Positions 11,458 to 23,000 of a DNA stretch of 64,000 nt are shown in pieces. The position numbers and the translations under genes are program-made. This DNA is from Arachnopeziza araneosa (taxonomy: Eukaryota; Ascomycota; Leotiomycetes; Helotiales; Arachnopezizaceae). Each line of letters begins with the position of its first letter. Position 1 is the first letter of the stretch. The stretch spans positions 248,001 through 312,000 of the forward strand of contig QYAI01000006.1 of the NCBI GenBank assembly GCA_003988855.1. The letters run 5' to 3'. Under the pieces are notes generated by a model that saw only the letters and a program-made list of their open reading frames with translations, was not told the origin of the DNA and searched no databases.

Positions 11458-11849
11458 CTTGAAAGTCTAAGTCTTGCTTCAAAGCCCTGAGAATCTATGA
11501 AGAATATCCGGAGATGATTCAAAATATTCAATCACGTGGTACGGTTTGTTCGTGGAGCAGTCTGAAAATAAATGCAGCGCCTATGAGCATCAATCTAAAG
11601 ATTAACAACTCGTGACAGGCTTCAAGTCATTGATCAGGACATTTATGCCCTTCATTGAAGATGAGGCTCAACATTTGTGCAAGCCTTTGGGACTTAGCGC
11701 CACGCTAGCGCCATGTCTAAGCGAGATATTCGCCCACATTTGAATAATTTGAACCGAGAACACGACATCAACCGCCAGCCCATTTACGACTTGGGTATTA
11801 CTCGAATCGACATTTAATACAGTCGGCGGATACTTACGCAAGACCCAAT
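11458..11849. promoter_or_regulatory. Divergent promoter between trm44 and eL24
   Basis: This 392-bp region separates the two start codons. It contains a 34-codon ORF upstream of eL24, listed separately. No TATA box is obvious. Confidence 0.5.
11713..11817 (+). promoter_or_regulatory. Possible upstream ORF of the eL24 gene
   Basis: An ATG at 11713 opens 34 codons starting MSKRDIRPHLNNLN and ending at TAA 11815-11817, 32 nt before the eL24 start. If it is inside the transcript it would be a uORF able to reduce or regulate translation. The transcription start cannot be seen, so the ORF may instead lie in the promoter. Confidence 0.3.
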
Positions 11850-12527
11850 ATGCGTACATACGACGATACCTTCTCCGGCGAGAAGATCTACCCTGGAAAG
11901 GTACGAATTCAAACATTGCGACAGCGAGGTGGCGATGGGCATAAGGAGCGAACAAGATAACGGATGAGAAATTGGGAATCGAAACGGAAGTGCTGACGGT
12001 TTGATTTACAGGGCAAGCTCTACGTCCGTGGTGATAGCAAGATCTTCCGATTCCAAAACGGCAAAACCGAATCTCTCTTCCTTCAACGCAAGAACCCCCG
12101 TCGCATTGCCTGGACTGTTCTTTTCCGAAGACAACACAAGAAGGGAATTTCAGAGGTATGAAAATCTATGCTTTGCACAAGGATTGGGATGCTGGAATCT
12201 TTTCCCTGAGGACTAGGCTTACAAGACCCTCACCAACAGGAAGTCGCCAAGAAACGTTCTCGCCGAACAGTCAAGTCACAACGTGCCATCGTTGGTGCCT
12301 CTCTCGACGTGATCAAGGAGCGACGAAGCCAAAGACCTGAAGCCCGATCTGCTGCTCGTTTGGCTGCGATCAAGGAGGGAAAGGAGAAGAAGGCCGCTGC
12401 TGCGAGCGCGAAGAAGGCTGAGAAGGCGAAGACTGCCGCTGGTGCTGCGAAAGGACAAACCGCGAGAGTTACGAGCAAGCAGGGTGCGAAGGGTGCTCCC
12501 AAGAAGGTCCAGGCTACCAGCCGTTAA
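11850..12527 (+). CDS. rpl24: 60S ribosomal protein eL24
   Basis: Three exons (11850-11900, 12012-12155, 12240-12527) encode 160 aa, close to the 155 aa of the yeast protein. The sequence MRTYDDTFSGEKIYPGKGK, then KIFRFQNGKTESLFLQRKNPR and VLFRRQHKKGISEEVAKKR, is the conserved eL24 core. The tail is Lys/Ala-rich (AAASAKKAEKAKTAAG) as expected for a subunit that reaches toward the small subunit. Intron 1 (111 nt) follows codon 17 directly, a common place in fungal ribosomal protein genes. The cytoplasmic large subunit is its site of action. Confidence 0.97.
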
Positions 12528-13244
12528 GAAGATGAATCGGGCTTTGCTTTTCTGTCGTTTGGTTTGTGGGAATGGTCACGCATGGATGAGCATATGGGCT
12601 TTTGCGGGATCTAAATGATAGCCGATCAATGCAAGAGCATCAAAACGAAGGTCTCTTATACTGGTGGCTATGAAGTCATTGCCATGATCTCGTATTGGTT
12701 TCCATGGATATTTGGCCGTGAAGTTTCCGTCCGACCAGCATTTGGACTATGGAGAGCATGAGAAAACCCTATCATGTCTCAACAATGACAACAATTAATT
12801 GAATCACCGTGCTAGCGCACATTGAAAGCATGAAATCCGTACTCACTTGATGCTCACTCCTTTATTCATGCACATATCAACACTCGTCAAGCATTTTGAA
12901 GTCTATCAGATTATTTGCCATTGATTGACACTTACGAATTCCATCAGATGTATACTTGAATTTTGTCACATATGACAGTGGATCATCTTCGTTGAACACT
13001 AGGTACGACCTTGTCTGCTTCATGATGCGATGGTCACGGTCCACTTTCACATGCGAGAAATTCCAAGGCGAAGTCTTGTTGTCAAGGTATTTCATAGAGC
13101 GTCATGATATCTTGTCTCGCTCTCCGTTAAACTTCCCCATTAATTCTTCGTTTCTTCTTGAAGCTCAGAAACATGACATCATGAACTTCCCTTCAAGAAG
13201 AGAATGCTCTCTTTCCTTGACTCCGTATTTGAAAACAAGCATCC
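12528..13244. other. Intergenic, no gene seen
   Basis: This is the region downstream of eL24. The + strand ORF at 12956-13357 overlaps the old coding end of the neighbouring - strand gene and shows no coding character of its own. Confidence 0.45.
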
Positions 13245-13365
13245 TCAATAGTCTACCCCAGAATTTGAAGTCGGCAATTCCACGGTCCGGTGACTACTCA
13301 ATTCAAACGTATTCTTTGGCAGTGGGGCGCTCGAGGACTCTGGATGGGTATATTTGAATGCACCA
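13245..13365 (-). pseudogene. Stranded former 3' end of the membrane-protein gene at 13700-14520
   Basis: Reading the - strand from the far side of the MITE (13365 downward) continues the upstream gene in the same frame for 39 codons (GAFKYTHPESSSAPLPKN and so on, ending SNSGVDY) to TGA at 13247-13245. The duplicated TA keeps the tyrosine codon. This is direct evidence that the element landed inside the coding sequence and cut off its C-terminus. Confidence 0.75.
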
Positions 13366-13367
13366 TA

Positions 13368-13718
13368 CAGTGAAAACTCGCTATAACGAATCTCGATATA
13401 ACGAAAATCGCGCATTTTCGCTACAGAGCGCCGGTCCCATTGATTTCCCGCTTATAACTAAGGAAAATCTCGGTTTAAAGGAAATTCGTTAGGTTCCCCG
13501 GTCCCGCAAGGATAATTTCCTAGCTATATTCTTATATTATTTCTAGTATATTTGAAAAATTACATAAAAGTAAGAATCTTTAAGTATATCTTAATATTTA
13601 AAATTAATTTTATACGTCTTGCATAAAATTTGCATCAGCACTATTTAATATAAAGAAAACTCGCATTTTCGTTAAAAATAGGGAACAAAAACGTTTTCGT
13701 TACATCGAGTTTTCACTG
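13368..13718. mobile_element. 351-bp MITE with Tc1/mariner (pogo/Fot-like) termini
   Basis: The terminal inverted repeats begin CAGTGAAAACTCG at both ends (13 identical bases) and continue as a degenerate TIR to about 22 nt (TAACGAA). The element is flanked by TA at 13366-13367 and 13719-13720, the TA target duplication of the Tc1/mariner superfamily. It is A/T-rich, has no transposase and has internal copies of AAACTCGCATTTTCGTT-like sequence near the right end. The right TIR is read as coding sequence by the gene at 13700-14520. Confidence 0.9.
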
Positions 13719-14520
13719 TAGTCGCCCATTTGCTGTGTTCTAGGTATCATCTGTTTGGACCGGTTCCGCTCACGGATCAGCAGATAGACACATGCTATCA
13801 GAGCCAGACTGAGCGGGATTCCAACAGCACACCCGATAATCACGCCTTCGCTACTGTCGCTCTTCGCTGCTGGTGGCTTCACTGTGGAATTCCAGCCGTT
13901 ACTTGAAGATACAGAAGAAGCAGTTGTATTTGCGTTAGTTGAGGGAGAGGAAGTTGTAATAGCTGAATTTGATGATGGGACAGCACCAAACGATATACTG
14001 GCAGCCGGCTCAGCGAAAATGGTACCAAAACTAGCTTCATAAGTTGATCCCTCCAAGCAGCAGTTTATGTTTCCATAGGCACAGCACCAAGTTCCGGCCG
14101 TTGCAGCGGCATTACAAGCAATTACATTCACACTAGTGCTATTCCCCGCTGTATCTCACAATCAGCACTTTTTCCATCTAAATCTGAATGCAAATCGGTT
14201 CTGATAGTGTAAATCCTCGACATAAAGTTGGTATTGGCCAAACAATAATCCGGACAGCTAGGATTGAACCAAGTGCTATCCGTACAAGCTCCTCGAAAAT
14301 GATATCCCTTCGATTGGGAGATGCAATACCCCAAGCCAGTACAAAAGTCGCCTGAAGAGTAACATCCACCATCTTCATTCGGCGAGCATGGAACAAAATT
14401 GGTTGCAATATCGCCGTTCGGGAAGTAACACGCATTCGTTGCCCGAGCCGTTGTCCATAGCGAGACGCTTAGTAGAGTAAGAAGGAGCAGTGCTGAGAGA
14501 GCCTTTGTTGAAAAACTCAT
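13700..14520 (-). CDS. Cysteine-rich single-pass membrane protein, C-terminus replaced by a MITE
   Basis: The two-exon model (14520-14244, 14148-13700) gives 241 aa. A signal peptide (MSFSTKALSALLLLTLLSVS) is followed by an ectodomain with regularly spaced cysteines (ACYFPNG, CYSSGDFCTGLGYC, FRGACTD, WCCAYGNINCC), a Ser/Thr-rich stalk, a TM helix (GVIIGCAVGIPLSLALIACVY) and a short basic cytosolic tail. This layout suits a fungal cell-surface or sensor-like protein; no ligand can be named. The last codons and the stop come from the MITE's right TIR. The ancestral tail continues at 13365-13245. The intron donor (GTTTGG) is weak and its position is uncertain. A related pseudogene lies at 53485-54432. 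Confidence 0.7.
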
Positions 14521-16270
14521 GATAACAGCGTGAGTGTGCAAGGGATAGACTTTCTCGCAGAAATGTTCATCATATGAGGCGACGAAGGAGCCTACGCCGC
14601 AGGAGCCCAAGGATTCAATGTTGTAGCCTTATACGGAATATAAAAGGGAAGTCGGGTTGCACAGTTTCACAGACTGCAGTCCTTGCTTAGACGGAGAGGC
14701 TCTCTAGGGAGTGCTAGAAATAGGTCCTACCAAGTCTAAGGAAGACAAAAGCTGTGAAGAAGCCTGTGGGGGCTAGTGCAGATGCAAGAAGCTTAAACCG
14801 TCCTATTCATTTCGTTTTTAGCAAGCCCCTTTTCTATGAAAAGCCATCTTGCCATCAACCGCCGCAGTGGGCGTCCACTCAATGCAATGGTAGAAACCAG
14901 CAATGGATTGTTGTGCAGATTTGAAAACAATTGAGTTGAGATCCTCCCGCACCCAGTACTGTAATTTTCAGCCGCAATTCCGTAAGCTTTGCGAGGTCGG
15001 TTCCAAGATCGAGATTTTTAGCGCCTCGGATAATCTCTGATTATAGAAATGCGTATTTGGAGTTTGTGTCTGTCTGCTGCTCTTATTGATTCTGGATTTC
15101 ACTTGATTAAAGTTGCTGCCGGAACAAATGTTAAATTTTCGCACTGTGTCGTTATCATGAGGTCATCTTCAGCTGTCGAACCCCTATGAACGATTACAAT
15201 AGCGTAAAAATCGTATCGGCCAAAGAATAAAGGTGCTTGTGTTTTCTCTTAGGATGAAGCCTGCTTCGAAAGGAGAGTCAAGTCTAGCTTTATGCATCTA
15301 CGTCTCAACGGATCGACATAATTCCTTTCAAGTCAAAAAGCTTCGCTGTGTCGAGAATAATATTCCTTACTCAAGACAAGTTTAACACTAAAGTACACCT
15401 TTTGTGAGACGATCTGAACGACTAATGGCCATCTCGTAGAAAACAGACATATCCTGGTATCCTAAGAAACAACCTTGAGTAAGGAGAGAGGAGGCATTTC
15501 ATTTTTCATTTTATTTGCCATCTTTGCTCGGTTTGGCAGGCTCAAAAACTAGAGGAGAGTTATCTCCACTTTGGCTCTGTAACTCAACGGTACAACGAAA
15601 GATATTCACTCCACGGTGGTCTGTCTTCCCCACAATGTGGGGTATTTCGCCTCATCTCCAAGTGACGGAGGAATACCTTCCGCTCCCGGATACACGACTT
15701 GGAAGTTTAGCGATTTAATCTATCGTCAGATGAATTCGACTCCGGCACTTGATTATTCTGACTCGGAGCGTCGGAGAGAATTGTTTCTACAGGTGAAAAC
15801 CTGCCATCTCCTTCATATTTTGTCAAGACATGCCCAAGAATCAACTATGGCAAGTTTATTTCAGCAGCAGAGCAGTCCCCAGATCTAGTTTTGATCTTAG
15901 TGACTTAGATCCACTAATTACATACTCGTTTCGATGCTCATAGGGCTCGTACACCGTAGCTGTCTCATATTTATCCCAAAGGGTATATGAAGCCTCTTTC
16001 CAGGTATTCTCTTGCTGTACCCTGACCACAGGAAAACCTTGGTGTTTAGTGTGTATGGTCCGCTTATGCGAGACAATTTTTTCCCAATATAATTATTCGA
16101 GATTACCAGACCTTGATATGCCTAAGTTAGGAATCAACGGTGAGTAGCAATGGCCCCAAAGGAAGTATATATTTAGCTATGATTTCCGCAACTGATATTT
16201 CTCTCTTGACTCTTCTTCGATACCTTGTTGAGAATAGCAAGTGCAATTGATACTCAGCCTATCCTTTACC
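14521..16270. other. 1.75-kb spacer upstream of the GH5 gene
   Basis: Short open stretches at 15515-15888 on the + strand could be remnants of coding sequence but have no start, domain or splice support. The last 110 bp contain the GH5 promoter. Confidence 0.4.
16165..16174 (+). promoter_or_regulatory. Candidate TATA box of the GH5 gene
   Basis: The sequence TATATATTTA lies 97 bp before the ATG at 16271, a normal distance for an inducible fungal hydrolase gene. Only position and composition support it. Confidence 0.4.
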
Positions 16271-17511
16271 ATGCATTTCGGTTCTCTCGTTGTGTCGGCT
16301 GCTGCAGTTGCTCTTGCTGTCGCTGCACCGGCAGGAGAGAAGAAGAAGCGAGTCAAAAAGTTTCAATTCTTCGGGGTCAACGAATCTGGCGCAGAGTTTG
16401 GCAACACCGCCATTCCCGGCCGTCTTGATAAGGACTACACTTGGCCACCTACGTATTTTCATCGACCGTCGTTATGAGAAGCACACTGACAATTCCTAGC
16501 GCTACTATCGACACATTGGTTGGCAAAGGACTGAACATCTTCAGGGTTCCAGTCATGATGGAGCGTATAGCTCCAGGCACGATGACTGGCACTTTCAATT
16601 CAACCTACACGGATCCCATGCAGAAGTACATCAACTACATTACTAGCAAAGGTGCATATGCCATAGTTGATCCGCACAACTTTGGCCGATATGCGGGAAA
16701 TGTAATCACAGACTACACCGGGTTTCAAGCGTTCTGGAAATCTCTAGCCATGTTGTTTGCCAGCAACAGCAAAGTCATCTTTGACTGTAATAACGAACCC
16801 CATGATATGGGGTCAGCTAGCGTTCCAAACTTAATGCAAGCCTGCATCAATGGAGTCAGGTACGTCTAACTTCGAATAGACCAGAAGTTCGCTTTAAGAA
16901 TCTTCTTTCATCCATGGGGCATCTTGTACTTCAGTGCTAATAAATTAGGGCTGCTGGTGCGACAAGCCAATATATCTTCGTTGAAGGTAAGCAAGCAACT
17001 GACATGGTTTCATCTGTCAAAGACTAAATGTATGCAGGAACGAGTTATTCCGGTGCTTGGACATGGTTCGTCTATACTCCTTGAATGTTCAACACAGAGA
17101 CTGACTTTGAGCCATAGGGTCTCGGCAGGAAACACGAACCTTGGAAACCTCACCGATCCTCAAAACAAAATAGTTTACGAGATGCATCAGTACCTCGACT
17201 CTGATGGCTCTGGAACCTCAGGAACCTGCGTCTCTGCCACCATCGGCTCGCAACGTTTACAAGCAGCAACGGCATGGCTTAAGAGCAATGGCAAACAAGG
17301 CATCATCGGAGAGTTTGCTGGAGGAGCAAATTCTCAATGCGAGTCTGCTGTTACAGATATGTTGACATATATGGGAAGCAATACCGATGTCTGGCTGGGA
17401 GCTATCTGGTGGGGTGGTGGCCCATGGTGGGGAAATTACTTTGCAGGTATGGAACCGCCATCTGGGGCTGCGTATACCGCTGTTCTTCCTGTGATCCTGC
17501 CTTTGATTTGA
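16271..17511 (+). CDS. Secreted GH5 endo-beta-1,4-glucanase
   Basis: Five exons (16271-16452, 16500-16859, 16949-16986, 17038-17065, 17118-17511) give 333 aa. A signal peptide (MHFGSLVVSAAAVALAVAAP) is followed by the GH5 (subfamily 5 type) catalytic domain: FQFFGVNESGAEFG, LVGKGLNIFRVPVMMER and VDPHNFGRY. FDCNNEPHDM follows, whose Glu is the acid/base, then YIFVEGTSYSGAWTW, YEMHQYLDSDGSG and GIIGEFAGG, whose Glu is the nucleophile. It hydrolyses cellulose or mixed beta-glucans outside the cell. There is no carbohydrate-binding module or linker, unlike the multi-domain endoglucanases of this group. A basic patch (KKKRVKK) lies between signal peptide and domain and might be a Kex2-type site. 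Exons 3 and 4 are only 38 and 28 nt, but the motifs across them are intact. Confidence 0.92.
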
Positions 17512-18116
17512 GCGATGGAAGACTTGGAATGGCTTGTAATGGTCTTTTTGAAGATCGGGATAGCCCTGATGTTAAGGATGATTTCTATTATTCTATGTAC
17601 AGATCAATTTACTTGAACCCTTCTTAATAAATGCTTCTGCTCTGGAATTTTGAAATCCTGTATTGAAATTTTGATCCTTCCTTAAATTCTGTTCCTGGCC
17701 GAAGCGAGTTTGGTGTAAACAAAAACACACAAGAAAAAAAAAAGTTCGAAAAACCACGCTTCAATTTTTTTTTACAGAACCAAAATTCAAAAGACAAAAA
17801 GAAAACCCCAATTAAGGAGATAAGAAAACGCCTCTAGGGCTTTTTGCTTTATTGGACCTTCGAGGGTTTTTGGTATTCTACCTCTACCGTCGAATTGATA
17901 GGGTTAGCTACTGGATCGGAGGGCTTGTAGAAGGGGTGTTAACCCCTAGGACAAGGTTCTTGGCGTGAAAATCTCTGGCGCTATTTAATCCTATGAACCC
18001 CAGACGCGTCGCGCGTTAGGGATGCGGGTCTCTGTCCTTGTGCAGAGTATATTCGCATCGCAGAGCGCGTAGCCAGAGCTTTTATCCTCGCCACATGGTG
18101 AAGACCACTCTATCAC
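17512..18116. other. Spacer after the GH5 gene
   Basis: The 3' UTR region is followed by A-rich runs near 17730-17820 and a G/C-rich stretch near 18000-18080. I see no gene. Confidence 0.4.
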
Positions 18117-19180
18117 TTGCTGCGCCTGGTTACCTCGAAATGCAACACGGTGGGAATTCTTGGTCATAGTGTTGAAGTTTTATGCTGCGCCTTGCCGTTG
18201 CGAAGTGCAACATACGGGAGTTCTTAATCGTAGCTTCACGACGGAGCTGCTGCGCCTTGCTACAAAGTGCAGAGAGAATATTCCCCCAGTACAAGTGATC
18301 GAACCTCAACTACCAGAAGATCCCATCTTTTAACTCTGGTGATATTCCAAAGGATGACCGTGTGTCGAATTGCAACAAACCTACGTTTGGCTCCGGAATG
18401 TGACATCATAGAGAACAAGACTGTGTATGCTATCTAGCTTGATGATAGCTCTGATACACCCCTGCTGCGGCATGCTGCGAATTGCAACAGACTAAATTCT
18501 TCATCATAGCTCCGAATCATGTCCTGCTGCGCCCCTTGCGGCGGAGTGCAACGGATTGAAAATTCGCCTCGCGAAGGGACTATCTCAACAGAAGAAGCTC
18601 CCGATGCCTCAAACAGATTGAGAGCTTCCCTGCTCCACCTGACTGTGGAGTTCAAAACACGGTAGATCCAATGCAGACTGGTCATTTTGGCAACAGGGTT
18701 CTCTTCACATGGTTGAAGCTTCCTGCTAGTCTCAAAACCCTGGCTACGAAGTGCAACAGATCAGAGGCTTTGCATGATAGAATCACCTACCTGGTAAGTA
18801 GATTTCCTTATCTCTCATATCGGTGAACTGCTTATCGCGCGAAGTGCAACGAAACACTTCCTCTCCCGTTCACAAGCTAGCTGAATGGATCTACTTGTAT
18901 CAGCGTGCGAGCCAAATCAACTGTTTCGAGGCCCCTTGGTTATGACTTGAAAGAAACAGGTTAGGGCTGAGCTTTTAGCGTAGGGGCTTGCTTGTAGCTT
19001 CCTATAGCTTTGCCATGGTTTGCAATCGCCCGTGCTGCTGCGGCAATCAAGAGTCTCACAGACCAGGAGAGTCTTGGTATGATGGAATCTTCCTCCAAGT
19101 TGACTACTAATCTTCCGTAGTTCGATAAAACCTGCATCACAGCTTCGTTTCTACCCTGCTACGAAATGCAACAAATTACA
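18117..19180. repeat. Cluster of about nine decayed ~60-bp repeats
   Basis: A unit of the form CTGCTGCGCCTTGC, then GCGAAGTGCAACA, then often ATTCTTCATCATAGCTCC recurs with the core near 18135, 18201, 18262, 18365, 18478, 18541, 18745, 18839 and 19160. The first three and the pair at 18462/18523 are spaced about 60-68 bp, others 100-300 bp. Copies differ at many positions and no ORF spans them. This looks like an old tandem or interspersed array. The family is not recognised. Confidence 0.55.
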
Positions 19181-19859
19181 GCATTCGAAGCCCTGCGGCC
19201 TGGGCTTTGAGTCTAGAGAATGATTTGTAATATTTCTCATAGCTGTACTCTAGGTAGGTCTCGCCCTCACACCGGGGTCCAACAAAGGAGAAAACTTTAT
19301 GCTCTTGAACCCTTAATTATGAATTCTACCGAAAGATCTCCACTAGCTTCTTGTACTCTGTGGAACCTTTGTTATGAATCTACAGAACGACTTCCGCCGG
19401 CTTCTAATCCTCTGGCCGTAGAGCCGGGTCCCGCCCTCATTCGAAGTGCAGTGGACGCAGGCTTGATTCTCTTACATTTCTTACCGAGATCGAAGGCTGC
19501 GGACTTGTCTATCATTTATTCAAAAACCTGGGTGTTTGCGCAGAGAAACGTGCGTATATGAAACTGAGCTGACCAGCTCTATGTTTGCAAGGTTGAGTCT
19601 CTAATATCCTTGGGTATATTCTGGCTCTTTTTAGCTTGAGCCATGCTCATTATCAGCTTAATTGGGATATGGGATTGTGCCCTTGGGTTGGAAGGATCTC
19701 ATATCCAACAAGAGAAGACCTTGAAAAGATATGGTAATTCGCAGCAAGAAAGACGTAGTGCCTGGCAAATAAGTGTTTAGCGAGAGAGCTTGGTAAATGC
19801 TCCGCAGACATATCTTCGCTTTGACTCTCATGATGCTTATGTCATCCGTGAGAACAAAA
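19181..19859. other. Spacer, no gene seen
   Basis: The sequence is ordinary in composition. One further weak copy of the GCGAAGTGCA core is visible near 19440. The ORF at 19220-19561 shows no coding character. Confidence 0.4.
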
Positions 19860-20058
19860 GGTGACGTAACTCACGGACACCTGAAGATCTTAGTCTACTC
19901 ACAACTTCTCAATGGAATGGGATATAAAAAATCTGAATAAACCAAAATAATACTGTCATTCATCTCTATTATTTAATCTACTTTTTACGCGTACCAGCGT
20001 TGTAGCTGTGTCGCTATATCAACATTCAATTCTTCAGGTGTCCGTGAGTTATGTCACC
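19860..20058. repeat. 199-bp element with 28-bp near-perfect inverted ends
   Basis: The ends 19860-19887 and 20031-20058 are inverted copies with one mismatch (they start GGTGACGTAACTCACGG and GGTGACATAACTCACGG when each is read inward). The interior of about 143 bp is A/T-rich and non-coding. It may be a small MITE or a hairpin. No convincing target duplication is visible, so the class is open. Confidence 0.6.
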
Positions 20059-23000
20059 CACTGGTGAACTTGATCCAGCTAGATGAGTTGACCAACACGA
20101 AAAGCATACGAAATCAGACAAAAGGAAAGCCGCCTGATGGTTAGACCCTAGTCTGGTTTCGCTCAGCTGAGATGAAAGCTTCCTCATACTTACGTCTTTG
20201 GTATGTTCAGGCTCTTCGCATTGGCAAAGCAAATATGACTGAATCCCAAGACTGATTTATTCCTAGGTTCTCAATGACCAGAAATAGAGTCTTGCAAAGC
20301 CGTTGCTATTTTTTCCTTTCTAGATGTCCGTCTGATGAATGGTCGCATGTCTCGGAAAAGGGTCCATAGGATTGAAGGTAATGAAGAGGGATTTCGGCAG
20401 CGCCGAGACTATCTTATGCGGGTATACACAACAATGTCAAACTGGTACACGAAGGATTCGGAGATCATACTCAATCTGCAATATTATGTCAATGCTTAAA
20501 TGCTGCTGTTAGCCATTTACCGAAAGTCGGTTTGATTATTTAATGGTTCTCATCTCTTCCTCTGTCCTATTCAGCCTACGACGAGAAATTGCTTTCTTCA
20601 GAATATTCCGCAGCAGCTGGCCGCCTCACTAAGGCTGAAGCAGAATACTTGTGTACAACTCCCACGCTTCAAAGGGCCGGAGGAGCAGGAAAATGAAGAG
20701 GTGCAGACGGAAGTGATGAGTAAGAAATGGCTCCTTTGAGGAGAATGACTGCATCCCTCCTCAGGCTGATTTTATGGTCAGCTCTGCAGGATGGAGGTTG
20801 AATAGCAAACGGACCGTGCCGCGAGAGAATGAGGAGTGCAGGGCTGTCCATTTGACACCCCACGCTCTCCCGAGACACGGCTTCGAACTTCAGCCGAAGC
20901 GGTTCATATCGGATCCAGCAGCTCATGACACGATGACATGTTTCCACGCGGCAGGAGCGCCTTGGATGATCCTTCGTCTGTCTCACTTCTGTGAGTGAGA
21001 AGGTCCGTACGAAGCCTGAAGGAACACCGTCCGAGCGTACTGTTTCCTTCGAGAAAAAAAGGAATTCAGAATCCTTGCTACGCCGTTTGATTCACGAACC
21101 ATTGGGAAGGAATGATTCGCAAACGCCTCAGCCGTGTCGAAATAACTTGATTCCTTGTCCTCGTGTAAGCGAAACCATGGAAGAGTAAACGCTGATGTTG
21201 AACTCTTCCGCATTTGATTGGCTGAGAAAGAGAATATGACTCTTTCCATCCACACCGCTCCTTTTTCACTTGTTGGAAACGAACAATTTCTTTGATGATT
21301 GCCTTGTGATCCCTCAACCTTCACGGAGTACCACCCCAGCCCTAGGCAATGTTTCGGCGGTAAGGAAGGTCAGTCAACGACTTCAGAATGGAAGGTCAGC
21401 TACACAACATATGCAGCCGTACCGAACGGGCTGTCAAGTCTGCGCCCCAGCTTTGTGTGAACGCGAGAACGGGAATTTTCTCCGGCGCCTAGAGAAAATC
21501 TAGCTTGGCGCTCTGATTTTCCCCTTTACCGCGGCTTCCAACAAGAAATATCCAAGTTCCAAAATAGGCAGATAACAGGTGCAAAGCCGACGATCAACTG
21601 GCCCAAAATCCGGGAAACCAGGACTTTGTGGAACACACGAGCTCAGGTCGGAAGGAAGTGGGGTGGACGCGGCAGCACCCGCAAAGGCTCGGGGCGCAAT
21701 AAGAAAACACCGTGTAACCGGAGCTTGGACTCTGTAGGAACACAGAAGCTTGAGAGATTTGAGATTATGCAGGAGAAACCAGTTTCGAAAAGATGCAGAG
21801 GCGCTATAAGGTCATATGACAAAGATCGACCCAAAGATGCAGTGTCATGCGGTCTCTTCTGCAATGCACCTTCTCACGATGATGCGCTGTCCATTTCCCT
21901 AAAAAAAAAGCAAATGTGGTGACATAGGGGCGAGCGATGTTGACGAACTCGAACTGTCCTGTGAATATCTCGGATCCGCATTCGGCACGCAGACCGAGTG
22001 CGTCGTTCCGAACTCACCGTCGCCACTCCAACAGGAGTTGGTGTATCATGCGCCAGCAGCGTTTACCAGTTATTTTAAGCCCTGTGATGGTGTGTGTGGG
22101 TGGCAGGCAGAGAGCGAGGATGATGTGTGGTCAGCGCCGTTTCTGAGATGAGCAAGCGTTCCGCACAGCACAGCACACCGTTTGATGGGACATGAGGCGG
22201 CCGATGGTAGCCATATCATACCGTTGCATCGTAAGCATATTTGAGAAGATAAGACGGGGATTTCGTCAATAACGAGATTTGGCCTTCAGGTCAGAAGGAA
22301 GCGGCCGGCCGATAAGCGAGGAGAGTCGGTGAGGGTCGTACAAGGCTTGCTGGGTTGGGCATGTTGTGACTTTCTGAAATTCTCCGAGAAGAAGTTAGAA
22401 GTCGACGGCAAGGGAAGAAGAACATGCAGTTGGCCCCAAAAGTAGTAAGGAGAGTTCGTAATCGATTACGGTGCATACGGAGCCGTCCACAAGCCTCTCG
22501 AGTCTTCGAATCCCGTTTGCTGTGCTACATGCTACATTTCATCTCGTCGGTAAGATCCAGGCGTTGCAATTTTAATGAATAGGCTGTGAAAAACGATGGC
22601 TCTGGGTTCCGATGGTGGCCTTCACATACCGGTAGTAGTCAGTTCCTCGGCGTTCTAAGCTTTTGGTTCTGACGCTTATAGTTCGTTTCGTCTGGTTACA
22701 TCTGAGCGGATTCATGGAATGAACGGAGATTCTTGCGAGCACTTCATCTATTCGAGAACCGAGTACCACTCCTCCCAGTAGTAGTTAATGCGGATGAATA
22801 ACCGCACAGTTGTACGTAGCTTGGCGGGTGGCCAGTCATCCGTCTACTTAATATGAGATGTGTAATGTCATCCTGGCTGTCTAGCTCATAAAGCATACGA
22901 AGGAAGGCACTTCTTCGCAGGGAACGTCATCTTCTTCCTCGTATGGATTAGGTGGGAGTCTTCCTCACTGTCTAGCAGACGAAGTTCGACTTGTCAATAG

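Noticed and set aside
12956..13357. 133-codon + strand ORF
   Set aside because: It lies antisense to the stranded coding tail at 13245-13365 and in featureless sequence; no domain.
15515..15888. Possible coding fragment on the + strand
   Set aside because: Two frames give protein-like pieces, but there is no start context, family or splice path. Kept only as a remark on the spacer.
18117..19180. CRISPR-like array
   Set aside because: Repeats are diverged and unevenly spaced, and this is a fungal nuclear sequence; a CRISPR array is not expected and not seen.
22505..22520. tRNA-like TTCGAATCC box
   Set aside because: The T-loop-like string has no acceptor stem, D-arm or anticodon arm around it.
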